From DASTYK01 sp964384585 (GTDB lineage Bacteria; Gemmatimonadota; Gemmatimonadetes; Longimicrobiales; RSA9): a DNA stretch of 11,683 nucleotides. The position numbers were made by a program, and so were the translations under genes. Below the pieces are notes generated by a model, which was not told where the DNA came from, did no database searches, and saw only the letters and a program-made list of their open reading frames with translations. The DNA is taken from NCBI GenBank assembly GCA_964384585.1, contig CAYLME010000109.1, positions 1 to 11,683 of the forward strand, in the 5' to 3' direction. Shown piece after piece: positions 6,310 to 11,683 of the stretch (its first letter is position 1; each line of letters starts with the position of its first letter).

Positions 6310-7218
6310 GTGACGCTGCAGCGGCCGCCGCGACTGCGAGCCGGTGCGCGCGTGGCGCTCGTGGCGCCGGCGGGCCCGGTGGACGAGGTGCGCATCGAGC
6401 GTGCGCTCCGGAACTGCGAGCGGCTCGGGCTGCTGCCGGTCCTCGCGCGTTCCGCCCGTCAGCGCACCGACTACCTCGCGGGCAGTGATGCGGAGCGTGC
6501 GAGCGACCTGCGCGATGCGCTGACGGACACTTCGATCGATGTGGTGTGGGCTCTGCGCGGCGGGTACGGCACGATGCGGACGCTCGCGGAACTGCGACAG
6601 CTGCCGCTGCATCCGGCGAAGCCGTACATCGGCTTCAGCGACAACACGGCGATTCATCTTGCGCTGCTTCGCAGTGGCGTCGTCTCGTTCCACGGTCCGC
6701 ACGCTGGCGGCGAGTTCCCGGAGTTCACGGAAGCCGCAATGCGCAGGGTGCTCTTCGATGCGGCCACGGGTCCGTTGCCGATGGACGATGTCGAGGAGCC
6801 GGTGACGATTCGCGGCGGCAGTGCGGAAGGACAGCTGATCGGCGGCAACCTGTCGCTCGTATCATCGCTGGTCGGAACACCATGGCAGCCGGAACTGAGC
6901 GGCCGCCTGCTGTTCATCGAGGAGGTCGGCGAGTCGTTCTACCGTATCGATCGCATGTTCACGCACCTGCGACTGGCCGGCCTGCTGGAAGGTGTGGCCG
7001 GCGTGGTGCTCGGCCGCTTTGCGGACTGCGAGGGTGATGAGCCCGGGCGTACGATCGAGGATCTGTTCGGCGAGCTGCTCGGTCCGCTCGGCGTCCCGGT
7101 CGCGAGCGGGTTCCCGTTCGGCCACGTACCACACAACTGGACGCTGCCACTCGGTGTTCGCGCCCGGCTCGACGCAGACGACGGGACGCTGACGCTGCTC
7201 GAACCGGCAGTCGTTTAG
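6310..7218 (+). CDS. ldcA: LD-carboxypeptidase, peptidase family S66 (muramoyltetrapeptide carboxypeptidase)
   Basis: This 302-residue enzyme removes the terminal D-alanine from murein tetrapeptides in the cytoplasm during peptidoglycan recycling. The Ser-Glu-His triad of family S66 is visible: S110 in YIGFSDNTAIH, a glutamate in LLFIEEVGE (204 or 205), and H272 in SGFPFGHVPHNWTLPLG. The N-terminal ARVALVAPAGPV and ALRGGYGTMR (81-90) are also family hallmarks. Length is normal, and no signal peptide is present. The start is GTG at 6310 with a GGGG run 6 bases upstream, placing the family N-terminus about ten residues in. The related self-immunity protein MccF shares this fold, but nothing nearby suggests microcin resistance. 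Confidence 0.93.
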   Translation: MTLQRPPRLRAGARVALVAPAGPVDEVRIERALRNCERLGLLPVLARSARQRTDYLAGSDAERASDLRDALTDTSIDVVWALRGGYGTMRTLAELRQLPLHPAKPYIGFSDNTAIHLALLRSGVVSFHGPHAGGEFPEFTEAAMRRVLFDAATGPLPMDDVEEPVTIRGGSAEGQLIGGNLSLVSSLVGTPWQPELSGRLLFIEEVGESFYRIDRMFTHLRLAGLLEGVAGVVLGRFADCEGDEPGRTIEDLFGELLGPLGVPVASGFPFGHVPHNWTLPLGVRARLDADDGTLTLLEPAVV

Positions 7219-7224
7219 TTTTTC

Positions 7225-7230
7225 GGGAGG
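7225..7230 (+). promoter_or_regulatory. Strong ribosome-binding site GGGAGG that bears on the adenosyltransferase start
   Basis: GGGAGG ends one base before the ATG at 7232 and four bases before the GTG at 7235 (sequence GGGAGGAATGGTG). One base is too short for normal initiation, so the next codon, GTG at 7235, may be the true start. The protein would then lose only its first methionine. Confidence 0.55.
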
Positions 7231-7231
7231 A

Positions 7232-7792
7232 ATGGTGGCAAACCGGATATACACGCGCACGGGCGATGATGGCAGCACCGGCCTGTTCGGCGGTGGACGT
7301 GTGGCGAAGCACGACAGTCGCGTTGAAGCGTACGGCGCCATAGACGAGTTGAACGCAGTTCTCGGTGTTGCCATCGCGGCCGTCGAGGACGCAGCCATCC
7401 GCGGCCGGCTGCAGCGGCTGCAGCCCGACCTGTTCGCGATCGGTGCGCATCTGGCGACGCCTGACAGCGCCTCGCCCGCCGCGAAGCACCTGCCGCCGCT
7501 GCCGGACGCACGCCCTGCGGAGATGGAACAGTGGATCGACGAGGCCGACGCTGAGCTTCCGCCGCTGCGCGTCTTCATCATGCCCGGTGGCCGCGCCGAC
7601 GCTGCGGCTCTCCACCACGCGCGTACCGTCTGCCGACGCGCAGAACGACGCGTCGTGGAGCTTGCGGCGACGCAGGACGTGCCCGCATCCGCGATCGTCT
7701 ATCTCAACCGGCTCTCCGACCTGCTGTTCGCGGTGGCCCGCCTGGCGAACCATCGCGGCGGTGCGGGCGACGTGGAGTGGGAGCACGAGTGA
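7232..7792 (+). CDS. pduO: PduO-type ATP:cob(I)alamin adenosyltransferase
   Basis: This 186-residue enzyme transfers the adenosyl group of ATP to cob(I)alamin, giving coenzyme B12. The three conserved blocks of the PduO/MMAB family are present. The N-terminal ATP loop is YTRTGDDGSTGLFGG (7-21), followed by SRVEAYGAIDELNA (29-42). Next are FIMPGG at 115-120 and the arginine-rich helix ARTVCRRAERR (130-140), and finally YLNRLSDLLF (157-166). Length is standard for the soluble single-domain form. It starts 13 bp after the ldcA stop. Its stop overlaps the next gene by GTGA. No B12-dependent mutase or B12 transport gene is in view, so its client enzyme lies elsewhere. Confidence 0.95.
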   Translation: MVANRIYTRTGDDGSTGLFGGGRVAKHDSRVEAYGAIDELNAVLGVAIAAVEDAAIRGRLQRLQPDLFAIGAHLATPDSASPAAKHLPPLPDARPAEMEQWIDEADAELPPLRVFIMPGGRADAAALHHARTVCRRAERRVVELAATQDVPASAIVYLNRLSDLLFAVARLANHRGGAGDVEWEHE

Positions 7793-8442
7793 GCGGCGTG
7801 GTGGCGCTGGTCCCCCACGAGCGCGGGCTGTCGATGGCGGAGCGTGTGCGCGCCACCGTGGAGCGCGTCATGGGGCCCGACGCCGCGGTGCGTGTGCAGC
7901 AGGCGGTGATCGCTGCGCTGCTGTCGCGTCATGCGCTGCACCCGAAGGACGTGCGCTACCTGCATCCCGGTCGAACGGTCCTGATCCTGCTCGACGACGC
8001 AGGTGTCCGCGATGAGGCGGTGCTGATGGCCGGCGCGTTCCTGGAGACGTGGCATCCGGCCCTTGCCGCGACACCGGACGCCGACGGCGGCGGCTTCGCC
8101 GACGCGGCGCGGCTGCTCGAGGCAGAGCGTCGCATGCCGGGCCTGCTCGAGCGGATTCCCGTACCGGCCGGCGCGGAGGACGACGACGCCCTGCGCGAGG
8201 CACTGGTCACGGCTGACAGCGACGCCCGCACCGTCGCACTGGTGGAACGACTCGACCACGCGCGGCACCTCCACCTCTATCCGCGGGACGAGTGGGAAGT
8301 CCTGTACGGGAACGTGCGCGCGGTTTACCTGCCGGTGGCGGAGTGGGCAGGAGGCAGTCTTGCGGCGCGCTATCGCAGGTGGACGGACGCGTTCGCCCGC
8401 CGGCTCCAGCGGGAGTGGGGTGGTGAGCGGCCTCGCCCATAG
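7789..8442 (+). CDS. Protein resembling MESH1/SpoT-type HD hydrolases but lacking the HD residues
   Basis: The 217-residue product begins at a GTG overlapping the adenosyltransferase stop (GTGA), so it is probably translated by coupling. Its order of blocks recalls the (p)ppGpp-hydrolase HD fold. HALHPKDVRYLHPG (48-61) would match the HPxxVA block. VRDEAVLMAGAFLETWHPAL (73-92) would match the AALLHDxxED block. VALVERLDHARHL (149-161) would match the KLADxxxN block. ARYRRWTDAFARRLQ (193-207) would match the C-terminal helix. In the key block the expected His-Asp is Glu-Thr (residues 86-87), so the metal site would be lost and hydrolase activity is unlikely. The resemblance is my own reading by eye and may be wrong. 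If it fails, this is an unknown protein rich in helix, with no signal peptide or membrane span. Confidence 0.8.
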   Translation: MSGVVALVPHERGLSMAERVRATVERVMGPDAAVRVQQAVIAALLSRHALHPKDVRYLHPGRTVLILLDDAGVRDEAVLMAGAFLETWHPALAATPDADGGGFADAARLLEAERRMPGLLERIPVPAGAEDDDALREALVTADSDARTVALVERLDHARHLHLYPRDEWEVLYGNVRAVYLPVAEWAGGSLAARYRRWTDAFARRLQREWGGERPRP

Positions 8443-8484
8443 CCCGCTGCTTGCATTGCGCGGGGCGGTCCTGCACTATCACCC

Positions 8485-8513
8485 TGTGCGGCTCTGCGCA
8501 CATGTCGCTTTTT
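8485..8513 (+). terminator. Hairpin followed by a short T-run between the pduO-HD-like genes and the ferredoxin gene
   Basis: TGTGCG (8485-8490) and CGCACA (8497-8502) form a 6-bp stem with a 6-base loop. TGTCGC and then TTTTT (8509-8513) follow. Position, 42 bases after the upstream stop, fits termination of the upstream operon, though the stem is short and the T-run starts seven bases late. It ends just ahead of the ferredoxin ribosome-binding site. If a promoter lies upstream (a possible TATCAC at about 8477), the hairpin would instead sit in the ferredoxin leader. Confidence 0.4.
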
Positions 8514-8526
8514 CGAGAAGAACGTC

Positions 8527-8760
8527 ATGCCTTACGTCATAGCTGAACCCTGCATCGGGACAAAGGACGCGAGCTGCGTCGAGGTCTGCCCGGTGGACTG
8601 CATATACGAGGGCGAGGACCAGTACTACATCCATCCGGACGAGTGCATCGACTGTGGTGCTTGCGAGCCGGAGTGCCCGGTCACCGCCATATTTCCGGAC
8701 AGCGATGTACCGCCTGAGTGGTCGAGCTACATCGAGAAGAATCGCGCGCACTTCGACTGA
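8527..8760 (+). CDS. fdxA: 7Fe-8S ferredoxin, Thermus/Azotobacter FdI type
   Basis: This 77-residue cytoplasmic electron carrier is cysteine-rich: C9, C17, C21, C25, C40, C43, C46 and C50. By comparison with known 7Fe ferredoxins, C9, C17 and C50 would hold a [3Fe-4S] cluster and C21, C40, C43 and C46 a [4Fe-4S] cluster. Threonine at position 12, where a CxxC cysteine would complete a second 4Fe cluster, supports the 7Fe assignment. The text CVEVCPVDCIYEG, YYIHPDECIDCGACEPECP and WSSYIEKNR is very close to the Thermus ferredoxin as I remember it. Length also fits. GAGAAG six bases upstream of the ATG is a plausible ribosome-binding site. The next gene overlaps its 3' end. Partner enzymes cannot be named from this window. 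Confidence 0.95.
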   Translation: MPYVIAEPCIGTKDASCVEVCPVDCIYEGEDQYYIHPDECIDCGACEPECPVTAIFPDSDVPPEWSSYIEKNRAHFD

Positions 8761-9220
8761 GCGCGCCCTCCTCTTCTTCCTGCTGCTGAGCGCCGGCTGC
8801 GCCACGGGCGCACCGGCGCCGGCCATGCCCGATGCCACCGTTGCAGTTCCCGCGATGCTCCGCGCATCCGCCAAGGACTGGAATCGCGGCGACCTGGACG
8901 GCTTCCTCGACGATTATCTCGACTCGCCGGAGACGGCGTTCGTCGGCAGTGACGTGTCGTTCGGTGTCGATGAGATCCGCGCGCGGTATCTGCGCAGCTA
9001 CTGGAGCACCGGCCGGCCGGAGGGACTGCTCGCGTTCGAGGACATTCACGTACGGCCGATCGGCAGCGACCACGCGCTCGCGCGCGGCCGCTACGTGCTG
9101 ACCGACCGCAGCACGGACCGGCTGACATCAACCGGCATGTTCTCGCTGGTGCTGGTCCGCACGCCGGACGGCTGGCGCATCATCCACGACCACTCGTCGG
9201 AATCACCGCTACCGAACTGA
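8705..9220 (+). CDS. Lipoprotein with SnoaL/DUF4440-like (NTF2-fold) domain
   Basis: The 171-residue product has an arginine-rich N-terminus, a hydrophobic core ALLFFLLL and a good lipobox LSAGC with C32, so it should be a membrane-anchored lipoprotein. The rest matches the layout of DUF4440/SnoaL-like domains: LRASAKDWNRGDLDGFLDDY (52-71), GVDEIRARYLRSY (87-99), LARGRYVLTD (125-134) and a C-terminal MFSLVLVRTPDGWRIIHDHSS (145-165, ending in the typical WxIxxDHxS). Such folds bind small ligands or act as poorly defined enzymes, and the role here is unknown. The only standard start codon that includes the whole signal is ATG 8705, which lies inside the ferredoxin gene and gives a 56-bp overlap in another frame. 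No good ribosome-binding site precedes it, so coupling to the ferredoxin is likely. A non-standard start nearer the signal cannot be excluded. Confidence 0.82.
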   Translation: MYRLSGRATSRRIARTSTERALLFFLLLSAGCATGAPAPAMPDATVAVPAMLRASAKDWNRGDLDGFLDDYLDSPETAFVGSDVSFGVDEIRARYLRSYWSTGRPEGLLAFEDIHVRPIGSDHALARGRYVLTDRSTDRLTSTGMFSLVLVRTPDGWRIIHDHSSESPLPN

Positions 9221-9222
9221 AA

Positions 9223-9256
9223 GAGCGTGCCGTCCCTTGCAGGGACGAGCACGCTC
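9223..9256 (+). terminator. Strong stem-loop after the DUF4440-like gene
   Basis: GAGCGTGC (9223-9230) pairs with GCACGCTC (9249-9256), and inside it GTCCCT (9232-9237) pairs with AGGGAC (9241-9246) around a TGC loop, with one and two unpaired bases between the stems. That is 14 pairs, starting two bases after the TGA. There is no T-run, so it may act as a 3'-end stabiliser or as a terminator of the kind without U-tract. Confidence 0.65.
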
Positions 9257-9352
9257 GAGCCGCGCGCAGGAGATGTTGCGCACAGCGCCATCGTCGGCGC
9301 ATACGATTGTTCGCGGCGGCGACGAGTCGCAGCCGCGGATCGCCGCGGGGGT

Positions 9353-9538
9353 CTAGAGCCCGGCCGCGCGAATTGCGGCGAGCGACTGCTCGGCCGGCTG
9401 GGTCTCGCCCGCCGGTACGAGTGTCGTCATGTCCCGCTCATCACGACCACGCGTGATGATCAGGCTTGCCGCAACTGCCGCAACTGCCAGGATGCTGACG
9501 CTGAGCGTGCGAATTGGAGTGTCTCCTTGCTGATGCAC
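9353..9538 (-). CDS. Possible small single-pass membrane protein
   Basis: From a GTG at 9538 this reads 61 residues: a short polar start, one hydrophobic segment (about residues 10-30, LSVSILAVAAVAASLIITRG), then a charged part RGRDERD and a polar tail ending AAIRAAGL. Topology suggests a small inner-membrane or secreted protein. AGGAG lies downstream of the GTG and eight bases before an in-frame ATT, so initiation at ATT (residue Ile10) with a good ribosome-binding site is an alternative giving a very short N-terminus. It lies alone on its strand, with hairpins on both sides (9223-9256 and 9579-9607). I do not recognise it. A longer reading up to 9994 runs through the amidohydrolase gene on the other strand and is unlikely. 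Confidence 0.38.
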   Translation of the reverse strand: MHQQGDTPIRTLSVSILAVAAVAASLIITRGRDERDMTTLVPAGETQPAEQSLAAIRAAGL

Positions 9539-9578
9539 GGCGTTGACTGCCGGTGCATCACTGAGCACGAGGTGTGCC

Positions 9579-9607
9579 GGACACGGGAAAGCTGTTTCCC
9601 CGCGTCC
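9579..9607. other. Inverted repeat in gene-poor stretch
   Basis: GGAC-AC-GGGAAA, then the loop GCTG, then TTTCCC-CGC-GTCC form a stem with a perfect 6-bp inner part and 4-bp outer part, on the upstream side of the possible small minus-strand gene. There is no T-run on either side. It could be an operator or an RNA structure. The remaining sequence of 9539-9758 holds no convincing gene on either strand. Confidence 0.4.
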
Positions 9608-9662
9608 ATCCAAAGAACGCGCAGAGATGTCACTCCGTGACGTCCCGTGCGGCTGATTGCCA

Positions 9663-9696
9663 TTACGGAATCGTAACGAATCGTGCATCGCATACT
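9663..9696 (+). promoter_or_regulatory. Candidate regulated promoter of the amidohydrolase gene: 10-bp-spaced direct repeats
   Basis: GAATCGT occurs at 9668-9674 and again at 9678-9684, one helical turn apart, a layout used by response regulators of the OmpR/PhoB type. The first copy also forms part of a dyad, TTACG-GAAT-CGTAA (9663-9676). CATACT at 9691-9696 could be a -10 hexamer. The -35 position 17 bases upstream would then fall exactly on the first GAATCGT, where no good -35 sequence exists, as expected of an activator-dependent promoter. The gene start is at 9759, with GAGGA at 9747-9751 as ribosome-binding site. Confidence 0.35.
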
Positions 9697-9758
9697 CGCG
9701 TCGGCTGGACGCCGCGCACAGATTCCAATTGCACTTTACCCGGTCCGAGGACTGACGC

Positions 9759-11429
9759 ATGACCATCCGCTCGTTCCCCATCGCCCTGTGCCTGGTGGCC
9801 GCCGCCTCGTGCACGCCTGCGACAGGTACCGACCGCGCGCAACAGGCTGACCTGATCCTGGTCGGCGGCGTGGTCTGGACCGGCGTTCCGGGCGCCACCG
9901 ACGCGACTGCTGTCGCGATCGGCGACAACGAGATCCTGAGCGTCGGCAGCGATGCCGACGTGCGTGCAGTCGCCACATCCGGTGCGCGCGTCATCGATCT
10001 GGGCGGCCGGTTCGTGATGCCCGGCTTTGGTGACGGTCACACCCATTTCATCGGTGGTGGCTTCCAGCTGGGCAGTGTGGACCTGCGCGACGCGGCAACA
10101 CCCGCCGAGTTCGCACGGCGGATCGGCGACTTTGCGGCGTCGCAGCCCGCCGGTCGCTGGATCACCGGCGGCGACTGGGACCACGAGATGTGGGGCGGCG
10201 CATTGCCGGAGCGCGTGTGGGTCGATTCCCTGACGAGCGAGCACCCGGTCGCCGTCCAGCGCCTCGACGGCCACATGATGCTCGCGAACTCGCTCGCGCT
10301 CGAGCTTGCCGGCATCACGCGCGACACGCCGGACCCGGCGGGCGGCACGATCGTGCGCGACGCCCGCGGTGAGCCGACCGGCGTGCTCAAGGACGCGGCA
10401 ATGGATCTCGTGTTCGCGGTGCAGCCCGAGTCCTCGGAAGACGAGATGGACGAGGCATTCGAGCGAGCGCAGCAGCACGCACTCGAGCGCGGTGTCACGA
10501 TGATCCACGACATGGGCAGCTTTGGCGCGCTCGAGACGTACCGCCGTGCGGAGCAGCGCGGCGCGCTGCGCATGCGGGTCTACGCGTTCGTGCCGATTGC
10601 ACAGTGGCGTCAGCTCGCGTCGTATGTTGCAGACGCTGGTCGCGGCGACGACCTGCTGAAATGGGGTGGGCTGAAGGGGTTCGTGGACGGCTCGCTCGGT
10701 TCGACGACCGCATGGTTCTACGAACCGTACCAGGATGAGCCGAACACGTCCGGCCTGATGGTCACGGACACGGCACAGCTGCGCACCCAGATCGTCGGCG
10801 CCGATTCGGCGGGCCTGCACGTCGTGGTGCATGCGATCGGCGACCTCGCCAACGACTGGCTGCTCGACACGTTCGAGTACGCCGCCGCGCAGAACGGTGC
10901 ACGCGACCGCCGCTTCCGCATCGAGCACGCGCAGCACCTGACCAGTGATGCGATCGCACGCTTCAATGCACTGGGTGTGCTGCCTTCGATGCAGCCCTAC
11001 CACGCAATCGACGATGGCCGCTGGGCAGAGAAGCGGATCGGCCCCGATCGCATCCAGCGCACGTACGCGTTCCGTTCATTGCTCGACGCTGGGGCGGGCC
11101 TGCATTTCGGGTCGGACTGGACTGTGGCACCCATCGATCCGCTGCTCGGTGTGTATGCGGCAGTCACGCGCCACACGACCGACGGCGCGAACCCAAACGG
11201 TTGGGTGCCGGCGCAGAAGATCAGCGTGGATGAGGCGCTGCATGCCTACACCGCGGCCAATGCCTACGCTGCCTTCATGGAGGACAGGCTGGGAACGCTG
11301 GAGGCCGGCCGGCTCGCGGATCTCGTCGTGCTGTCGGCGGACCCGCGCAGCGTCGATCCGTCCATGATCCCGGAGCTGCGCGTGGACTTCACGGTCGTGG
11401 ACGGCAGCGTCGTGTTCGAGCGTCAATGA
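9759..11429 (+). CDS. YtcJ-like amidohydrolase (Amidohydro_3 family), predicted lipoprotein
   Basis: The 556-residue product starts with a signal sequence and an acceptable lipobox (AASC, C18), so it is probably anchored to a membrane facing the periplasm. The mature part follows the metal-dependent hydrolase plan of the YtcJ/Amidohydro_3 group. ADLILVGGVVWTG and VMPGFGDGHTHF (with metal ligands H94 and H96) form the start of the barrel. KGFVDGSLGSTTAWFYEPY, VVVHAIGD and FRIEHAQHL carry the later histidines. LHFGSDWTVAPIDPL holds the C-terminal aspartate, and LEAGRLADLVVLSADP closes the beta-sandwich. Family members hydrolyse amides, cyclic ureas or related bonds, and this substrate cannot be predicted. 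Start ATG has GAGGA seven bases upstream. It is monocistronic by position and ends two bases ahead of a strong hairpin. Nothing suggests truncation. Confidence 0.92.
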   Translation: MTIRSFPIALCLVAAASCTPATGTDRAQQADLILVGGVVWTGVPGATDATAVAIGDNEILSVGSDADVRAVATSGARVIDLGGRFVMPGFGDGHTHFIGGGFQLGSVDLRDAATPAEFARRIGDFAASQPAGRWITGGDWDHEMWGGALPERVWVDSLTSEHPVAVQRLDGHMMLANSLALELAGITRDTPDPAGGTIVRDARGEPTGVLKDAAMDLVFAVQPESSEDEMDEAFERAQQHALERGVTMIHDMGSFGALETYRRAEQRGALRMRVYAFVPIAQWRQLASYVADAGRGDDLLKWGGLKGFVDGSLGSTTAWFYEPYQDEPNTSGLMVTDTAQLRTQIVGADSAGLHVVVHAIGDLANDWLLDTFEYAAAQNGARDRRFRIEHAQHLTSDAIARFNALGVLPSMQPYHAIDDGRWAEKRIGPDRIQRTYAFRSLLDAGAGLHFGSDWTVAPIDPLLGVYAAVTRHTTDGANPNGWVPAQKISVDEALHAYTAANAYAAFMEDRLGTLEAGRLADLVVLSADPRSVDPSMIPELRVDFTVVDGSVVFERQ

Positions 11430-11430
11430 G

Positions 11431-11475
11431 CCGGATCGCCCGCGCCGATGCGCGTCCGGCATCGCGCGGGGCCGG
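11431..11475 (+). terminator. Long GC-rich hairpin just after the amidohydrolase gene
   Basis: The arms are CCGG (11431-11434), CCCGCG (11439-11444) and CGATGC (11446-11451). They pair with GCATCG (11459-11464), CGCGGG (11465-11470) and CCGG (11472-11475) around a 7-base loop. It begins one base after the TGA stop. There is no T-run. It is a likely 3' end signal, and the first of two tandem hairpins between convergent genes. Confidence 0.65.
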
Positions 11476-11490
11476 TCAGAGGCAGTAAAC

Positions 11491-11535
11491 AACACGGCCC
11501 GCGCTGATGCCGTACGACATCACGCGGGCCGCGTT
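11491..11535. terminator. Second long hairpin between convergent genes
   Basis: AAC, CGGCCCGCG (11495-11503) and TGATG (11505-11509) pair with CATCA (11518-11522), CGCGGGCCG (11523-11531) and GTT around the loop CCGTACGA, with one mismatch and one bulge. The near-symmetric stem lies between the ends of the plus-strand amidohydrolase gene and the minus-strand gene ending at 11553, so it may serve both transcripts. Confidence 0.6.
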
Positions 11536-11552
11536 CATGGCAGTACAGATCT

Positions 11553-11683
11553 TCAGGCGGCGGGCGGCTCGTCGTCGCTGAACATCGGACTGATCTCGCG
11601 CCACAGCTCTTCCACCATGCGACGCAGCTCACGCACGCGCTCTTCGTCTTCGGGATGATCCTGCAGGTGGTAGCGGGCGGCGG
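11553..11683 (-). CDS. C-terminal end of an unknown gene (runs off the window)
   Basis: The last 42 codons before a TGA at 11555-11553 are open to the window edge. They encode a charged, probably helical stretch (EDEERVRELRRMVEELWRE) and an acidic/proline tail ending SDDEPPA. Codon use is typical of the neighbourhood, and the hairpin at 11491-11535 sits where its terminator would be expected. No family can be named from this fragment. Confidence 0.6.
   Translation of the reverse strand, partial: AARYHLQDHPEDEERVRELRRMVEELWREISPMFSDDEPPAA

Noticed and set aside
9463..9490. Short tandem repeat of GCCGCAACT in the gene-poor stretch
   Set aside because: Only two copies, explained by the Ala-Val codons of the possible small membrane protein. 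Not a CRISPR or satellite.
9663..11003. Long open frame (446 codons) on the minus strand opposite the amidohydrolase
   Set aside because: The plus-strand protein has full family motifs, and the antisense translation has none.
1..11683. tRNA, rRNA, CRISPR array, insertion sequence or attachment site
   Set aside because: I looked for cloverleaf sequences, long repeats with spacers, terminal inverted repeats and transposase motifs and found none. Base composition looks even throughout by eye.

Overview
The window is high-GC bacterial chromosome, densely coding, with GTG starts, 4-bp GTGA gene overlaps and several strong GC-rich hairpins. Nothing looks mobile: I see no transposase, integrase, tRNA, rRNA or CRISPR array. 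The gene content (bacterial sphingolipid genes, a Thermus-type 7Fe ferredoxin, lipoprotein-type amidohydrolase and DUF4440-like proteins) would suit Gemmatimonadota or a related phylum. That placement is inference from gene content, not proof.

Left half (1-5735, minus strand): one apparent six-gene operon, read from right to left. It starts with a small protein joining a helix-turn-helix, a zinc ribbon and a C-terminal membrane helix. Next come a class-III PLP aminotransferase, an NAD-dependent epimerase/reductase (ceramide reductase, CerR-like), a serine palmitoyltransferase (SPT), a GNAT-fold protein of the bacterial ceramide synthase type, and a multi-pass membrane protein of the PAP2/Aur1 type cut off by the window start. 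SPT, ceramide synthase and CerR are the three steps of the bacterial ceramide route (condensation, N-acylation of 3-ketosphinganine, reduction of the 3-oxo group). The PAP2-type protein would be the natural candidate to add a polar head group. The aminotransferase and the membrane-anchored HTH protein are not standard parts of the pathway and are the most interesting items here.

Middle (5818-8442, plus strand): a divergent run starts 82 bp away from the minus-strand operon. It encodes a small secreted or lipidated protein of unknown function, an LD-carboxypeptidase (peptidoglycan recycling), a PduO-type cobalamin adenosyltransferase, and a protein resembling the HD hydrolases of the MESH1/SpoT type but without the metal-binding HD pair. 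The last two share a GTGA overlap.

Right (8485-11683): a 7Fe ferredoxin overlaps a DUF4440/SnoaL-like lipoprotein, followed by a strong hairpin. Then comes a roughly 540-bp stretch with no strong gene except a possible small membrane protein on the minus strand. It also holds a hairpin and a 10-bp-spaced direct repeat upstream of a YtcJ-like amidohydrolase lipoprotein (9759-11429). Two tandem hairpins separate that gene from the C-terminal end of an unknown minus-strand gene that runs off the window.
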